Part shown: piece after piece, positions 12,991-25,065 of the stretch | Numbering within the stretch: the first letter of the stretch is position 1 | How the letters are laid out: the number at the start of each line of letters is the position of its first letter | DNA from: Epiperipatus broadwayi | Lineage: Eukaryota > Onychophora > Udeonychophora > Euonychophora > Peripatidae | Length of the DNA stretch: 64,000 bases | Assembly (NCBI GenBank): GCA_028023455.1 | Contig: JAQFVV010012405.1 | Span: 808,001-872,000 of the forward strand | Direction of reading: 5' to 3' | Translations under genes and position numbers: made by a program | The notes under the pieces: generated by a model | What the model was told of the DNA's origin: nothing | Databases searched by the model: none | Seen by the model: the letters and a program-made list of their open reading frames with translations, nothing else

Positions 12991-15900
12991 CATTTGGTTC
13001 AATATATATTCAAATCATATATTAGTATAATAATAATATTTTTTTTATTTAATTATTAATCAATGTATATAAAACAAAACATAAAAAAACTTCAAACAAG
13101 TAGAGACTTGTGTTATTCATAAAAGTTTTTAAATTTCAAAATAATTACAGAAAAAAGAAAATAAAATTTTATTTACATTTATCATGTGCAAAATATACAG
13201 TGAATAAATTAATAAAGAATAATGCAAAACAATATAGTTACCAAAATTTTTACACAAAGAGGAAAAGAAGATTATATAAATTAATCATCTGCAATACATA
13301 CAAAAGTTAATACAATAAATAATAAGAACTATACAGTAAATAAATTAATATTAGTGCATTATAAAATACAATACTAGCAAAAATAATTAAATATTACATA
13401 TTAAATTAAGCGTAATTAGCATAAGCGCCATGATTTTATTTCTTTTAAATAATATGTGACTTTTATTTTTATATAGAAAATAGCAGCTGAAAACTTAATA
13501 CTTTTTTTAAAAAAAATACATTTGTGTGAATAAAATAAATGATATAAAAGTAAATTTACAAAAATTACTGTAAATGTGTAGTTATTACATATTAAAATTA
13601 TTACAATGTTTAATATTTATATTTCTAGCATCATATGGGAGGATTAACGATATTAGATATTTATAATGTTATGGGAGAATAAGTATTTTGTTGAGTTATT
13701 ATTATATATTCTTTGTTGAATTGTTATTATAAATTCTTAGTCTTTTATTCATGAAGGCTGTGAGCCAAGAGTGCTTGATTACTAACATTGCTTTTATATA
13801 ATGAATTATCCTGTTGATTGGTTTTTATCAATCTGTGTTTAAATGTTAATACAACTATCAGAAGTAATATAAAAATATAAATTGTATGTATGTAAAATCA
13901 TTGTTGGAATGAGAACTCCAAATATTCAGGCATAGAATAATGTGAATAATGAAATATATCAAATATTTATAATTGAATCAATCAATATTTTTTTCTTACT
14001 TGTAACTAAATTTTAAAAAGTACATTCAATATTTGTTTATGGAAACTCACTTAATATAAATGAATGGCAGGCATTATTAATCTTTTTAAATGCTTTTATT
14101 AATTTTGGACAATCTGTTTGTTTATCTATTAACTTCTGATTCTTTTTCAAGTTAGAATGGAATTTTAAAATTGAGGTTTAATATATTTAAATTGCATAGA
14201 ATTTCTTGAAAATAAATATATAACTTAAGTTACATCAACTTAATCCATTTGAAACATATTTTTAGTATGTTCAACTAGCCTGAAACATAAAGAAAAGAGG
14301 GTGGGAAAAATATAAAAATATTCTGTAATTTCACATATTACAATTAACAATTATTCTTAGAATTTTCAGTTGTTTTAAATAATGGTAGCAAGAGGGCAGT
14401 TTAATTTTTTCTTTCAATTTAATAACACTTTAAACTCTTAATGTATATATTATATTTAGTATAGGTACATAATTATATATGTAAAATAAATCAGTAACCA
14501 AGTTTTCTATTTAAAAATGTTTTTATTTTTATTTGAAAACAATTGTTTTTAAAAAAAAAGGAAACTAGCATTATTTAAAACATTATAAAAAAATATAAAA
14601 CTGTTTTTTATAACAAGAGATTGACTTGTTTAATTTCTGGACACCCCCCCCCATCCTTTTATTTTAAATTAAATCTAAAAACTCCAATTGTGGTTGAAGA
14701 AACAATTATTTTTTTTTAAAAAAAGTGCACAGTCAATAAAAGCATTTAATATTAAAAAAAATATCTCTATTATTTTTTTTCATGTGTCATAGCATCGGCT
14801 GGGAAGCGAACTCACTAACCTGGGACAACTGCTTGTAAGGCAGCTGAGCTGACCGCTCAACCAACAAAGCTTGACTTTATCTTTAGTATTAACTGTTTAA
14901 AATTACAATACTAACAAAATAAAAGTTAAATAGTTTTACAATCTTTATCAAGTTAAGAGTCTAATTAAATACAATAGAAATAAAAATTAACTGTTTAGTA
15001 GTACTAAGAAAAAATTATATTTATTTTTTGTAATAGAATAAATTGCAACATTTTGTTAATTCATAAATATTTTTTTTTAGTGACAGATATAGCAATGAGC
15101 ATTATAATAATGCCACCAAGTGGTAATTTATTACTGCTGACTAACCTTTTAACAAACTTTATTCTACTATTTTCATTTTAAAACTATGTCATAAACTATG
15201 ATGAGGTGTTATTTAAAAATTAACAACAAATTTGTTACAACTGCAGGTAACTACAATATGCATTGAAGAACATATTTAAAATTACAGTATTAATGTTTTC
15301 CAGTTGTTTTGCAAACGTTTTCATAAAGTTCATTAGCTACAAAGTTGTCATTATTTTTATCTTAAATAAGGATGACAAAAAATATAGTCAAAATCATTGA
15401 AGATTTATGATTCATTGTCAATTTTGATAGAGCAATAAATAAGCAAGCAAATAGCATGCAATTAAACATGCATTGGAATCCATATAGAAGAAAAACACCT
15501 ATATATATTTTATAATAATCAATAACAGATTAGTTTTCCCATGATTGTGACACCCAATATTCAAAATAGATTTGGATAGTTATTAGAAGTTAAATAACAT
15601 TTTATCCCATATTATAAGCAAAATTGTAATGCTAAATGTTGAGTATCTAATGTAACTATAAACAATTTTATTTTTATAGTACAATATTATATACTTTTCT
15701 GTACAATTATACAAATATTAGCAACATATAATAGTGTAGAGGTAAAATGTTTATGCTTAATGATCTTGATGTTAAATCTTTTGGATACAGTATTTGATTC
15801 AATACAGTGAATTGCCAGATAGCACTGGTATGAAAAACTTGGAATCTGTATGTAGAATAACAAAGATTTTAATTTTGAAAAATAATATTTTTGATCCCTC

Positions 15901-16597
15901 TTAAAAGATTTAAAATATTAATGGCTGTCAATCACATTTGAATATTCTAATATTTTTTTTAAAAATGAAAACAGATGTCAAATTTTAAAAATTAAATATA
16001 AAATGTTTGCAAAATAAAAAAGATATATTACCACACATACAAAAATAGAATGCGTACCTTTATAACTGGAAATGTTTTAAACAACTGCAAAATTCAAGCA
16101 TTTGTGAACCCAAGAAAGCAGATAAGTAAAAAAGCAAATATCTAAGAATTAAGAATTTGAATCCAGGTCAACTAAGAAAGTTAATCTTTAAAGAGGAAAA
16201 ATAAATTAAATTTTATTGTTTATTTAAATAAGATGTTAAGCATTCTTATATGCTTTTCTGTACGTGTGATTGTAAAAGTAAACAAAATAAAACAAAAAAA
16301 AAAAGTTTGTCATTTTGTAAAACTGTTTTTTAATTGTTATATTTATCTAATATTTCTCATTTACTATTTACCAAAAGAAACAATGCTAATACATACATGT
16401 TATATTGATAACTTTAATATAATACTAAATATAGAGAAGACCCTTAAGCTAAAGTTTTTGAGCAAATGGGTATGTAAACGTGTGTATGTAATATAAATGT
16501 AATTGTTTTATATACTTATATTTTTTCAAGTTTTTTATTTAAGTCTTTCCACTTTAGCTCAATCCGATATATTTCTTTCTTGTTTTGTTTTTTTCAG
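12990..16597. other. AT-rich stretch, tRNA-like sequence only
   Basis: Low-complexity sequence with homopolymer runs, including a poly-C near 14644. Other than the tRNA-like segment at 14792-14872, no gene or repeat family is recognised. The 3' end is the presumed intron upstream of the candidate exon. Confidence 0.4.
14792..14872 (-). repeat. tRNA-Val(TAC)-like sequence: SINE head or tRNA pseudogene
   Basis: On the minus strand TTGGTTGAGCGGTCAGCTC gives an A-box-like D arm. GCTGC-CTTACAA-GCAGT gives an anticodon stem-loop with T33 and anticodon TAC, and GAGTTCGCTTCCCAGC gives a B box and T arm. The acceptor stem does not pair well, so a functional tRNA is unlikely. It is followed by an A-rich tail with ATAATAG, which fits a SINE. 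Confidence 0.5.
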
Positions 16598-16664
16598 GAG
16601 AAATTATTAAATACTTCGCCAACAAATTCTTTTATATCAACAATTAAAAAGCCAAAATCAGTTG
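16598..16664 (+). CDS. Candidate internal coding exon, 67 nt
   Basis: A long pyrimidine tract (about 16571-16595) ends in TTTTTTTCAG, and 67 bases later comes G|GTAAGT, a near-consensus donor. The interval is open in the frame starting at its first base. It encodes 22 residues beginning EKLLNTSPTN and ending KKPKSV, plus one base (phase 1). The composition (Ser, Thr, Lys, Pro) suggests a disordered linker, and no domain can be named. The partner exons are not visible nearby, as expected if introns are many kilobases long. This is the best splice-site pair I found in the window, but a chance pair in AT-rich DNA remains possible. Cross-species conservation or RNA reads would settle it. Confidence 0.45.
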
Positions 16665-17580
16665 GTAAGTAGTTCAATATTTTTTTTTTGAAAATTACTA
16701 TAGTTGTAGATAATATTTGTAAATATTTATTCAATATAGTTGACACAGTTATTTGTTATTGTTCTATTTTTTATACAGTAACTAAATTATGGAATTATTG
16801 CTGGATTTCTACTTTACAGTTCCTCTGAATATGTATTTGTACATAGTTTATAAAGTCATTTAAGTTATTAAAAAAATAAAGTTATTGTATTAAAATCTTT
16901 TTATATTTTAATTAAACTATAAATTCTAATATTTTTTGGGAAAGGGATTACAGTTTATAATGTTACAAATAAATTTTTTTATATATTTTATTTTAATGAA
17001 TCAATAGCTATTAAAAAAAAAATGTTTAGTTGCTTAGGAGGTCATGTGATGACTAAATACCTTTAGTAATAGACTAAGCTCTATTCATTTGACTGAACAG
17101 ATTTTTTTTACATTTCTCAGCTGAGAATTAAATACAAAATCTTTTAAGTTCAGGTCCATCATTGTATTACAATATTGAATAGTTAATTGTTCAGGGGATC
17201 ATGTGACTTTCAAGTATCAATAGAAACACTAGGATCATTTAACTTTTAAATCTGTCACTATGCTAATGTGTTAAATAGCACAGGATAGTTATTTTGATCA
17301 ATTATAAATTGTAGGTAGTAGCTCAATTTTTATATTGTCATTTTATATTTTATATATTCTAATTACTATAACAAAAAGAATAAAAATGAAACTGTAGTTG
17401 ATATTCCATGTCTCCTTTTTTTCATTTTATGAATAATTTTTATAATATTGGTGGTCAGTATCTCTCTCAGCATAATGGTTTAAATATCATCTAGAACATT
17501 TTATTGTAAATTAAATTTATTTATATTAAAAAGAAACATATATTATTAGAAATGAAATATTGAAGTTTGCTTATATGATA
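16665..17580. other. AT-rich stretch with two TCATGTGA motif repeats
   Basis: GCTTAGGAGGTCATGTGATG near 17032 and TTCAGGGGATCATGTGAC near 17190 are two versions of a motif also seen at 4.2, 18.4, 24.7 and 50.1 kb. Nothing else was recognised. If the candidate exon is real, this is intron. Confidence 0.4.
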
Positions 17581-17675
17581 TAGAGAAGAGAAGCTGTGGA
17601 TTAGAAAAACTATAACTTGAAAAGACCTTCATTCTATAAAGGATCAATGATGATTGAAAATGATAATGATTTGAG
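17581..17675 (+). pseudogene. RTE LINE 3'-end scrap
   Basis: GAGAAGAGAAGCT, then GACCTTCATTCTATAAAGG, ATCAATGATGATTGAAAATG and ATAATGAT match, block by block, the last 95 bp of the RTE copies at 40.2 and 46.1 kb. Only the extreme 3' end was inserted or survives. Confidence 0.7.
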
Positions 17676-17764
17676 ATTATCAAAATTGGTTTTTGTAGGG
17701 ACATGAAGAGAAAAATAAAGTATGATTGAATACAAATATATTATATTTAATTCAAAGAAAATTT

Positions 17765-18245
17765 AATAGATTTAATGTTTTTATACAGATCCATCATTAC
17801 ATATAGAAATTTCACTAACTAACAATGTGATCAGTTTGATAATGAGACAACATTTCAGTACTAGCTTAATATTATAATTGAAATTGTAGTCCTCTAACAG
17901 CATATGCACTAACTTGTTTGATGTGCTATTACTAACAGTTGAATGTATTTGGAATATTTAAATAAAGATTAAATTTTTCTAAAGACATTTAATACACATT
18001 AGATGAGGGAAATAGTCCAATATAAAAATACAACTAGAACACCATCATCACAAACCTTCAGGAAAACATTATTTTGTTATTTATCAATTGCAAAATTAAA
18101 GGATTCCTATAAGATGAATTGTTATTGGTACTATAATTTCAGCTTTGATTTTTTTTATGTCTATATGTAATGTTTTTATAATACATATTTCATCATCACA
18201 TACAGAAATTTGACTAACTAACAATGTAATCAATTGGGAAGATAA
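17765..18245. repeat. Direct repeat of a 55-bp block about 395 bp apart
   Basis: ATACAGAAATTTGACTAACT-type text followed by AACAATGTRATCA occurs at about 17785-17840 and again at about 18190-18240, each preceded by TAATGTTTTTATA. This may be two units of a satellite of about 400 bp or two copies of a short dispersed repeat. Confidence 0.5.
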
Positions 18246-19326
18246 ATTGGTATCTAGCTATTCAGATAAATCACAAAAGAAAAATAGTGATTCTTATATG
18301 ATTTTATATACTCACCATCTTGTCTTTTCTAACAAACTTTGTCAATTTTACCATATTCTCATTTTTTCATTGTTGTTTAACTTTTTTATTTTAAAAAAAA
18401 ACAACAATAACAAAATAATATAACCAATATGTTTAGGAGATCAAATGATATTTAAAAATTAAAAAGTCAGTTTGACCAGTTTTAATTTTTTTTCCAGCTA
18501 GAAATTGGTCCAAAAATTTTTAACTCTCACCCTCGCCATATTTGTGCAGAGTTTTTTTAAAATAATATATTGAGGTATTTTATATTTTGAGATATAAAAG
18601 TATTGTCAGTTATATGATTAAGATTGTTTCTGAATCTTAAATTGATTTTTCTTGTCTAACATAATTTTTTTTTATTATATCGGTGTACAAGTTGGATAAT
18701 TAGGTGATAGGATACTTGGCTAACTTTTGTCAACATGATATCAATCTGTTTTACCATAATCTGATTTAATTGTACCTTCTACTTTCATATAGAGGTTTTT
18801 TATAAGAATAATGACAATTTGAAATACACTTATTTTATAAGAGCATTCCATAATTTCATGGGATTATTTGAAGGATTTATTGTAAATATAATACTATGTT
18901 GACCTTTATCTAATATTACTTGTATTTTGATTTTTTCATATATATTTTTTGTATTCCTGGAAGATCTTTTTTTATCTCAATTGAATGTTATACAGAATAA
19001 TCTCACTTACATAGGCTAGAAAAGATATGGTATTATAATATGAACATTTTGTTATAATAATTTTTATGGTATAAAAATATAAATATTTATTCCAATCTCT
19101 ACAAAACTGATTAGTTTTTCAAGTGAACTGTCATTATTAGTTAGCATTTTATTGGTTCTTTTCCCATTTTTTGTAGAATTTATGATTTCTTATAATTTAC
19201 TCCTTGATAATAATCTCAAAGCTAACTTGATTTTGGTGAGTGATTAGTGTTCTGATTGACATTTTTGTAATACATTTCCCAGTATCTTCTATTTTATTTA
19301 AAATCTATACATTTTCATTTTTTAAC
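18246..19326. other. AT-rich stretch, nothing recognised
   Basis: No gene or clear repeat. One more TCATGTGAT-like motif (TTAGGAGATCAAATGAT) lies near 18434. Confidence 0.4.
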
Positions 19327-19340
19327 AAACTCATTCTAAA

Positions 19341-19395
19341 CATCACATGATCACCATTTCTTATTAGTACTGTATGGAGAGTTTTGCCTGTTTTT
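19341..19395 (-). mobile_element. F1 mini-copy, 55 bp, with 14-bp TSD
   Basis: The 55-bp insert contains only the 3' end of F1. On the minus strand it reads AACAGGCAAAACTC, then AAGAAATGGTGATCATGTGA and TG. Exact 14-bp copies of AAACTCATTCTAAA flank it at 19327-19340 and 19396-19409. A long TSD with a severely 5'-truncated insert is the mark of target-primed reverse transcription. It fixes the GATCATGTGATG side as the 3' end of F1. Confidence 0.85.
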
Positions 19396-19429
19396 AAACT
19401 CATTCTAAATTGAAGCTTTCTTAATTTTA

Positions 19430-19810
19430 CAAATTTCCTTAAAAACTGTACTTGTTGTTTTAGCTTGATTTCATTTTCAGTGTTCTTGAAATTTGTGGCA
19501 TAAATTGCTCCATTTCTGTTTCTAACTGCTGTTTGGAATTTCTTATAAAATCTTTATTTTTTAAATTTTATCTTGTCATTGTTTTCTTGCAATTATTGCA
19601 GTATTGTCTGCTATCCATTTTGATTTCTCTAGGCATTTCATCATAGTCAAACTTGTTCCATATTTATTTATATATAGTATTGTTCTGATTTGCTTTTACT
19701 TTTGCTTCCAAATTTATATTGTTCACTGACATTTTTTTATATCCAATTTTCAATTTTTTTTTAATTAGCTTCATTCTAGATCTGTCAAAAACTTTTAATT
19801 TTTTTCTTCA
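19430..19810 (-). pseudogene. Possible decayed coding remnant
   Basis: On the minus strand short reading blocks such as WNKFDYDEMPREIKMD and CNNCKKTMT (a Cys-x-x-Cys pair), then KQQLETEMEQF and ISRTLKMKS, look more protein-like than the surrounding AT-rich sequence, but stops and frame changes interrupt them. I cannot name a family. It may be part of an old mobile element into which the F1 mini-copy inserted. Confidence 0.25.
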
Positions 19811-20069
19811 CTTGCTCAAGTTGTTGTTCATTGGTTCATATTAAACAATATTGAATTAGTGACCATAAAATTAACCTGATTATTTATCTACCTGGATTAT
19901 ATTTAATAATAATCCTTGCAATATCCTTTTAATCTGACAATGAAAACTATAGCATCTGAAATAAAAGTTATATATTTGTGTTAATACATGAAGCTTGTCT
20001 TGCTTCATATTTTGAGATTCTAATGGTGTTCTCTTTGTAGATTCATTATATATATATATATATACACAC

Positions 20070-20555
20070 ATACAGTAATATCATACAGTAATTTTTTTAT
20101 ATATATATATCGTAAACTAAATAATATAAGTTGTTGTAGCTTTTAGTATCTTCTGATATAACACTATTGTGTTTGTTTGTTGTTGTTGTTTTTTTGCCTA
20201 TTTTCTTGGCAATTAAAGTACAAATATAATACATTATTTATTTATAAAGTGTCAAAACTTTATTGCTGGAGTATTTTTTATTTTTTAACTTACATGATAA
20301 TGTAAACTTTTAAGTTTTTTAATGTCTTATGATATATGTTTTTAAATCGTGTGTGTGACGTCCATTTCACTGTCCTATTCACACATCTCCTTGTATACAA
20401 AGTATTTAAAGGTTGCCAATTAAGTTTAAAATTTATTTTTATTTTGAAATTTGCATTTCATTTGACTATTCTCAAGAAAATCACTATATGTATTTTATGC
20501 AGAACCAGAATTCTTCAGTAAGGCCAGATTATATCTCCCATACATATATACAGTC
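20070..20555. other. AT-rich stretch, nothing recognised
   Basis: It begins with AT/AC microsatellite (about 20044-20115). No gene or repeat family is seen. Confidence 0.4.
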
Positions 20556-20780
20556 ACTGCTTGATTTATATTAGGATACCAATTCCTCAAACATTAATAG
20601 ACAGGCTTCAATCTTCTCATCCTTCCAACAATTCAACCATCCATTTCATTGAAAATCCAACAATGGAAAACTCAAAGCCCTTGTTGGATTTGATATTTAT
20701 AGTCATACCCATGTAGACATTACATCAGTCTAACTCCTTATATAATCAGACATTACATGTCCGTATATATTAATAGAAGA
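20555..20780. repeat. F3-associated repeat, copy near 20.6 kb
   Basis: Blocks such as AATAGACAGGCTTCAATCTT, CAACCATCCATTTCATTGAA, AATCCAACAATGGAAAACTC and AAAGCCCTTGTTG recur in diverged form at 59985-60310 and, inverted, at 60480-60640. This is a dispersed non-coding repeat linked to the tRNA-like modules of F3 at 60 kb. Confidence 0.5.
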
Positions 20781-23700
20781 GAGATGAGCTGAACTTATGC
20801 TAAGATGTAATCTATTTCCCAAACAATATGCAATTCTAAGGCAGTATGTAATTTTTCTTATATGAATGTTTGTTATGTAATGGCTAAAAATAAATAAAAA
20901 GAAATTGAATAGGAGAATTTTTTGTAATAATAATTTCATATTGTAAAAACAATATCCCTTCCTCCTCCACACATGCACACACTGAATTGCACAATTTACA
21001 AATGATAGCATTAAATGTATCATATTTCATGTCTTTTGCTTAGTGGTAAACTATGTTAAACACATGAGTAATTAGTATTATTCACTAGACCTGCATTTTT
21101 AACTTGAATATCATGAAAAAATTCTAAGAATTGGTTAAAAATTTAATATTTCTGTTTCCTGAACCTTAGCACAGAGCTAGATATTAGTCATAATAATAAT
21201 AATGCAGGATCATTTTCTATTTTCATGATAGTAGATCAAAATTTGGTCAAATTTATTTTAGCTTTATATGGATATTTTTTTTTCTATGTTAATTTTGTAG
21301 AGATTTTTTTTTAACCAAGTAAAGATAGGTAAATAAAAATTAATATCTATTATTTTGCAAACGTTTTTGGATAAAATAACATCAAACAACATCATTATGC
21401 TCAGCTAAATTCTACTGACTTTTCTGCTATAGAAATGTTTAACTTATGTAAATATTAAAACAAATTTAAATTTTGAAAAATTTCAGATAGAATAAAAATT
21501 CTGCATTAGATATTTCCACTACTGTAATGAACATCACACTTTGTAAATTTATTATAAATAAATTGCATAGATTTTTATTATACACATTTCAATTTTTTAT
21601 TGTTATTTTAAAATGTTCATATCTGCATAATAGGAGTTGCCAATTGTATAAATAAATATAAGAAATTGTGCACATAAAAAGGCCAAGAAACATTGATCTA
21701 GACAATTGCAACAATTTTGATCAGAATTGATTTTGTTGCCTATTTGTGATTTTTGAATGCTGGTTCATTTGTTATTTATTTATTTGTAAATAATTTTCAT
21801 ACATTTTTTTGAATTACCTTCAGAACAGTTTTACAATTATCCGCCTAGTCATAAGTATGTGGCTGGCTATTTCTAGCCTTTATCAGAGCCTGTTTCTTAT
21901 AAAGTTCATTATTCTTTGTCTGTATGTGCAGATAACTTAGACTCAATATCTTCAGGTGTTTAAAATTTTGGGGGTTAAAAGTGATTATTAATGGATATCT
22001 CTGAATATATATAGTTATTACCTCCTAATGAAGATCAAATAACCAGAAATTAGACTTGGGAGTCTGATGACATTATCATTTGTTAGTTTTGACTTGTTCC
22101 CTGTTCTTATTAAATAGGTGCTGCTACTGTGTATATATCCATCTATCATATACACTTCATAACCCTTGCTGATATTCATAGTTTTATTAAATGACTTTTT
22201 GACTTTTTTTTGTTGGCAGTGTTGCATGATTGTTTTTTCACTTTGCACCTGATTGAAATCTTATTTTAAATTTTCATTTAACATGTTAAACATATTGCAT
22301 GTTTTCAATTTTACTTAAAGATTATTTTGTTGATTGGCAAATTACATTTTGAAAAATAGGCCCAATAAATACTTTATGACTAAGTGAGAGACAAACCATT
22401 GGATTTTTACAATAAATTTAAATGTGAAAATAATAACAATTTGAAAAAATTTAAGTTGAAGAAGAGATAAAAACTTAAATTAATGAAGTATTTAAAAGTA
22501 GGGAGAAATATAAAGAAATAAAAAAAAAGAATTAGGACTTATATGAAGAAAATATTAGACATAGTGAAACACAAATGTTAAAAAAATATTCAAATACAAA
22601 AAAGCTCATAGAAAGAATATATATATATTCTCCAATTTTAAATAATTAATATAGCATATTAATATAATGAGATTTGGTGCAACAATCAATTGGATCAGAA
22701 AGCCATCCATTATATCATTTATTTGTTACACCTTAAATTCAAATACATATGCGATATTCCAAACCATGGCCTAGACCATAGTTATCTTTCAAAACAATTC
22801 TCAAACAGGAAAAAATGATGCTAAATTACAAATATAAATTTAAAAAAAAAATTATACAATTATCATACTGCACAGTTAGATTTTAATGAAAAAATACATT
22901 AAATAAATATGAAGACAAATTTGCATATCCTAACAAAAATTCACATATTGTTGATTTTGAAAACATCTTTCCTTGCATGTAAATTATTATTTTTTAAAAT
23001 TCCTCAGAATAGCATTCAACAATAGTCTCTTTCTGCTTATAATTAGGTGGAATTCAATTATTTTCTGGATCCAGTGAACCTTATTTAATTGGCAATAAAT
23101 TTATTTGTAGGAGCAACATTTATGCTAGAAATCTTTACTAAAGCATTAAACCTCAAGAGTGTGTGCTTGAAAATGCAAAGATAGGGACCTCTACAGGTCT
23201 TATCCACAAGCTTATGTTTTATAAGAAAAAAGGGACACTTTTGAGGTTTATTGCCTTAGTAAATATTACTTACGTAATCAATGTGTGTTAAATAAATTTA
23301 TAATTTCAACTAGAAATCTTAGCAAAAAAACAATCTGAAATAATTGCTGGTCTTCTTATTTGCCATTTGCTTTTGATTAATTCACATTAACAAAAAAAGT
23401 TTTCATTTGTTTCATAATGTTACAACATAATAAACTATACAATCTGGAAATCCTTTTTACTATCAACTCACTTTTTTAATTTATCCTTATTTTTTTAACT
23501 GTTCTACATTATTGATTTAGCCATATCATCATATTCAAACTACTACTTTTAATTTGGAAATAATCTTATATTTTTACTTGAATATAGGTTTGATTTTTCT
23601 GGTTCATGGTTAAAATTAATTTTTGCTCGTGTATGAAAAGAATTTAAAAACAACTAGTAAGAAGAAAAACCAAATAGTTGTAAATTCACAAAACATAAAG

Positions 23701-24365
23701 AGGATGCTAACATCAGCAAGTAGGATTTATTGCCACATTTGCTATTCCTATCAAGAGTAATTGTTCACTTAGTGATTAGCATTTACATTGCTGTCATTTT
23801 TTACTGTCATTTTAAACACTTTTGTTGTTAATTTTAATTAAATTTAAAATTCTGTGTTTATGGCTCATGTCTAAAATTCTTATGATATGCGCACTTAGGA
23901 AAATATTTTTAAAAATACGTATAATATTTATATCACTAGAGATTTTATCAATGTGTAGCTCTTATATTTCTGACATTTTTATTGTACATTCACTTCTTTT
24001 TTTTTTATGGTGTTGACATCAGCTTTCAGATTCTGCATTAGTAGCTCATAGTTAAAATTACTCTAGTAAACTTACTTAGGTGAATATTTTTAGAAAACAT
24101 TACATAGAATATTTTTACTGTCAAACTTTAAAAAAAGTAAGGAGACTAAATTGGTAATTAAGCCTTATGTAATAAGATGTTTGCAGTGTTCATTGTCTGC
24201 ATTTGTATTTACTGAGAAAAAGTGTTATTGTACTTTTTTCATTAAAGTTTTTCTATTGATGTCACATTTTTCTGTTTTATAGATATAATAATGTAAATGG
24301 TATTTTATTATAGTAAAAATTTAGACTTGTTTTGTATATATGTATATAGTTTCTTAACCATCTAT
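20781..24365. other. AT-rich stretch with one inverted repeat
   Basis: Apart from the inverted repeat at 23134-23266, I see no gene or RNA. Motifs at 21850-21905 and 22020-22065 look faintly like hammerhead elements but lack key bases (see rejected items). Confidence 0.4.
23134..23266. repeat. Inverted repeat with 29-bp arms
   Basis: TTTACTAAAGCATTAAACCT and the following CAAGAGTGT face ACACTTTTGAGG and TTTATTGCCTTAGTAAATA. The arms match with about four mismatches around a 70-bp centre. It may be a MITE-like fold-back; no TSD was identified. Confidence 0.55.
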
Positions 24366-24419
24366 ATATTATATAATGAGCTTGCAAATAGCTTTTGACA
24401 AGCTTTTCAGAATATCCCC

Positions 24420-24457
24420 AACATCAGACCAGTTTTACTACTTGTTTCCTCAGTGAG
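24420..24457 (-). ncRNA. Decayed hammerhead motif in the left F2 unit
   Basis: On the minus strand the core CTGAGGA is kept, but the GAAA side reads TAAAAC, so the essential G12 is lost; stem III reads CTGGTC. Stem I is also broken after three pairs. This is the mirror copy of the motif at 25026-25065 and is very probably inactive. Confidence 0.5.
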
Positions 24458-25025
24458 ATCCTAGGATATTCAAGCATTAGATGTAAAATACCAGGCCAAT
24501 CCCAGCACTTTATCTAATGGATAACTATTAAGTAGAAAATCTGAAATTTTCAGACATTCATACGGCTTCCAATCCAATTATCTAACTTAAATAGCCATAT
24601 GGAACTGAACTAAATCCAGATACACCATATATTAATAGCTTTAGCAATATAAAATTGCAAAAGCCTTAATAGCATAAAATCAAATTACAAAGAAATCAAG
24701 TCATATATCACATGACCTCTTTTAACAAGTTTGTATTGCAAATGTTATATAATGAGCTTGCAAATTAGATCATGTGATATATGGCTTGATTTTTTTGTAA
24801 TTTTATTTTTTGATATTAAGGCTTTGGTGATTTTATATTGCTGAAGCTATTAATATATGGTGTATCTGAATTTAGTTCAATCCCATATGGCTATTTAAGT
24901 TATATAGCTGGATTGGAAGACATATAAATGTCTGAACATTTCAGATTTTCTACTTAATAGTTATCCATTAGATAAAGTATTAGTCTTGGCCTGGTATTTT
25001 AAATCTAATGCTTGAAAAACCCAGC

Positions 25026-25065
25026 ACCTCACTGAGGAAGCCAGTAGTAGAAACTAGTCTGAGGT
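25026..25065 (+). ncRNA. Hammerhead-type ribozyme motif in F2 (type I)
   Basis: The order is ACCTCA (5' stem I), CTGAGGA (core, 25032-25038), an 11-nt stem II segment, GAAA (core), then CTAGTC and TGAGGT (3' stem I). Stem I pairs 6 of 6. A15.1-U16.1 and C15.2-G16.2 close a minimal stem III over UA, which places the GUC cleavage triplet at 25057-25059. Stem II is the weak part: positions 10.1 and 11.1 are A and A, followed by G-U and C-G only. The ACTAGT of stem III is self-complementary, which could favour a dimeric ribozyme. Activity is untested and may be low. Confidence 0.55.

Noticed and set aside
14792-14872. Functional tRNA-Val gene
   Set aside because: The anticodon arm is good but the acceptor stem does not pair and SINE-like tail sequence follows.
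21850-21905. Hammerhead-like text on the minus strand (CTGATAA, AGGC...AGCC)
   Set aside because: G8 is A, the GAAA block is missing and stem I does not pair.
22020-22065. Hammerhead-like text (CTAATGA, CCAGAAATTAGAC)
   Set aside because: G5 is A, the cleavage triplet is GAC instead of NUH, and stem I pairs only with a bulge that uses a core base.
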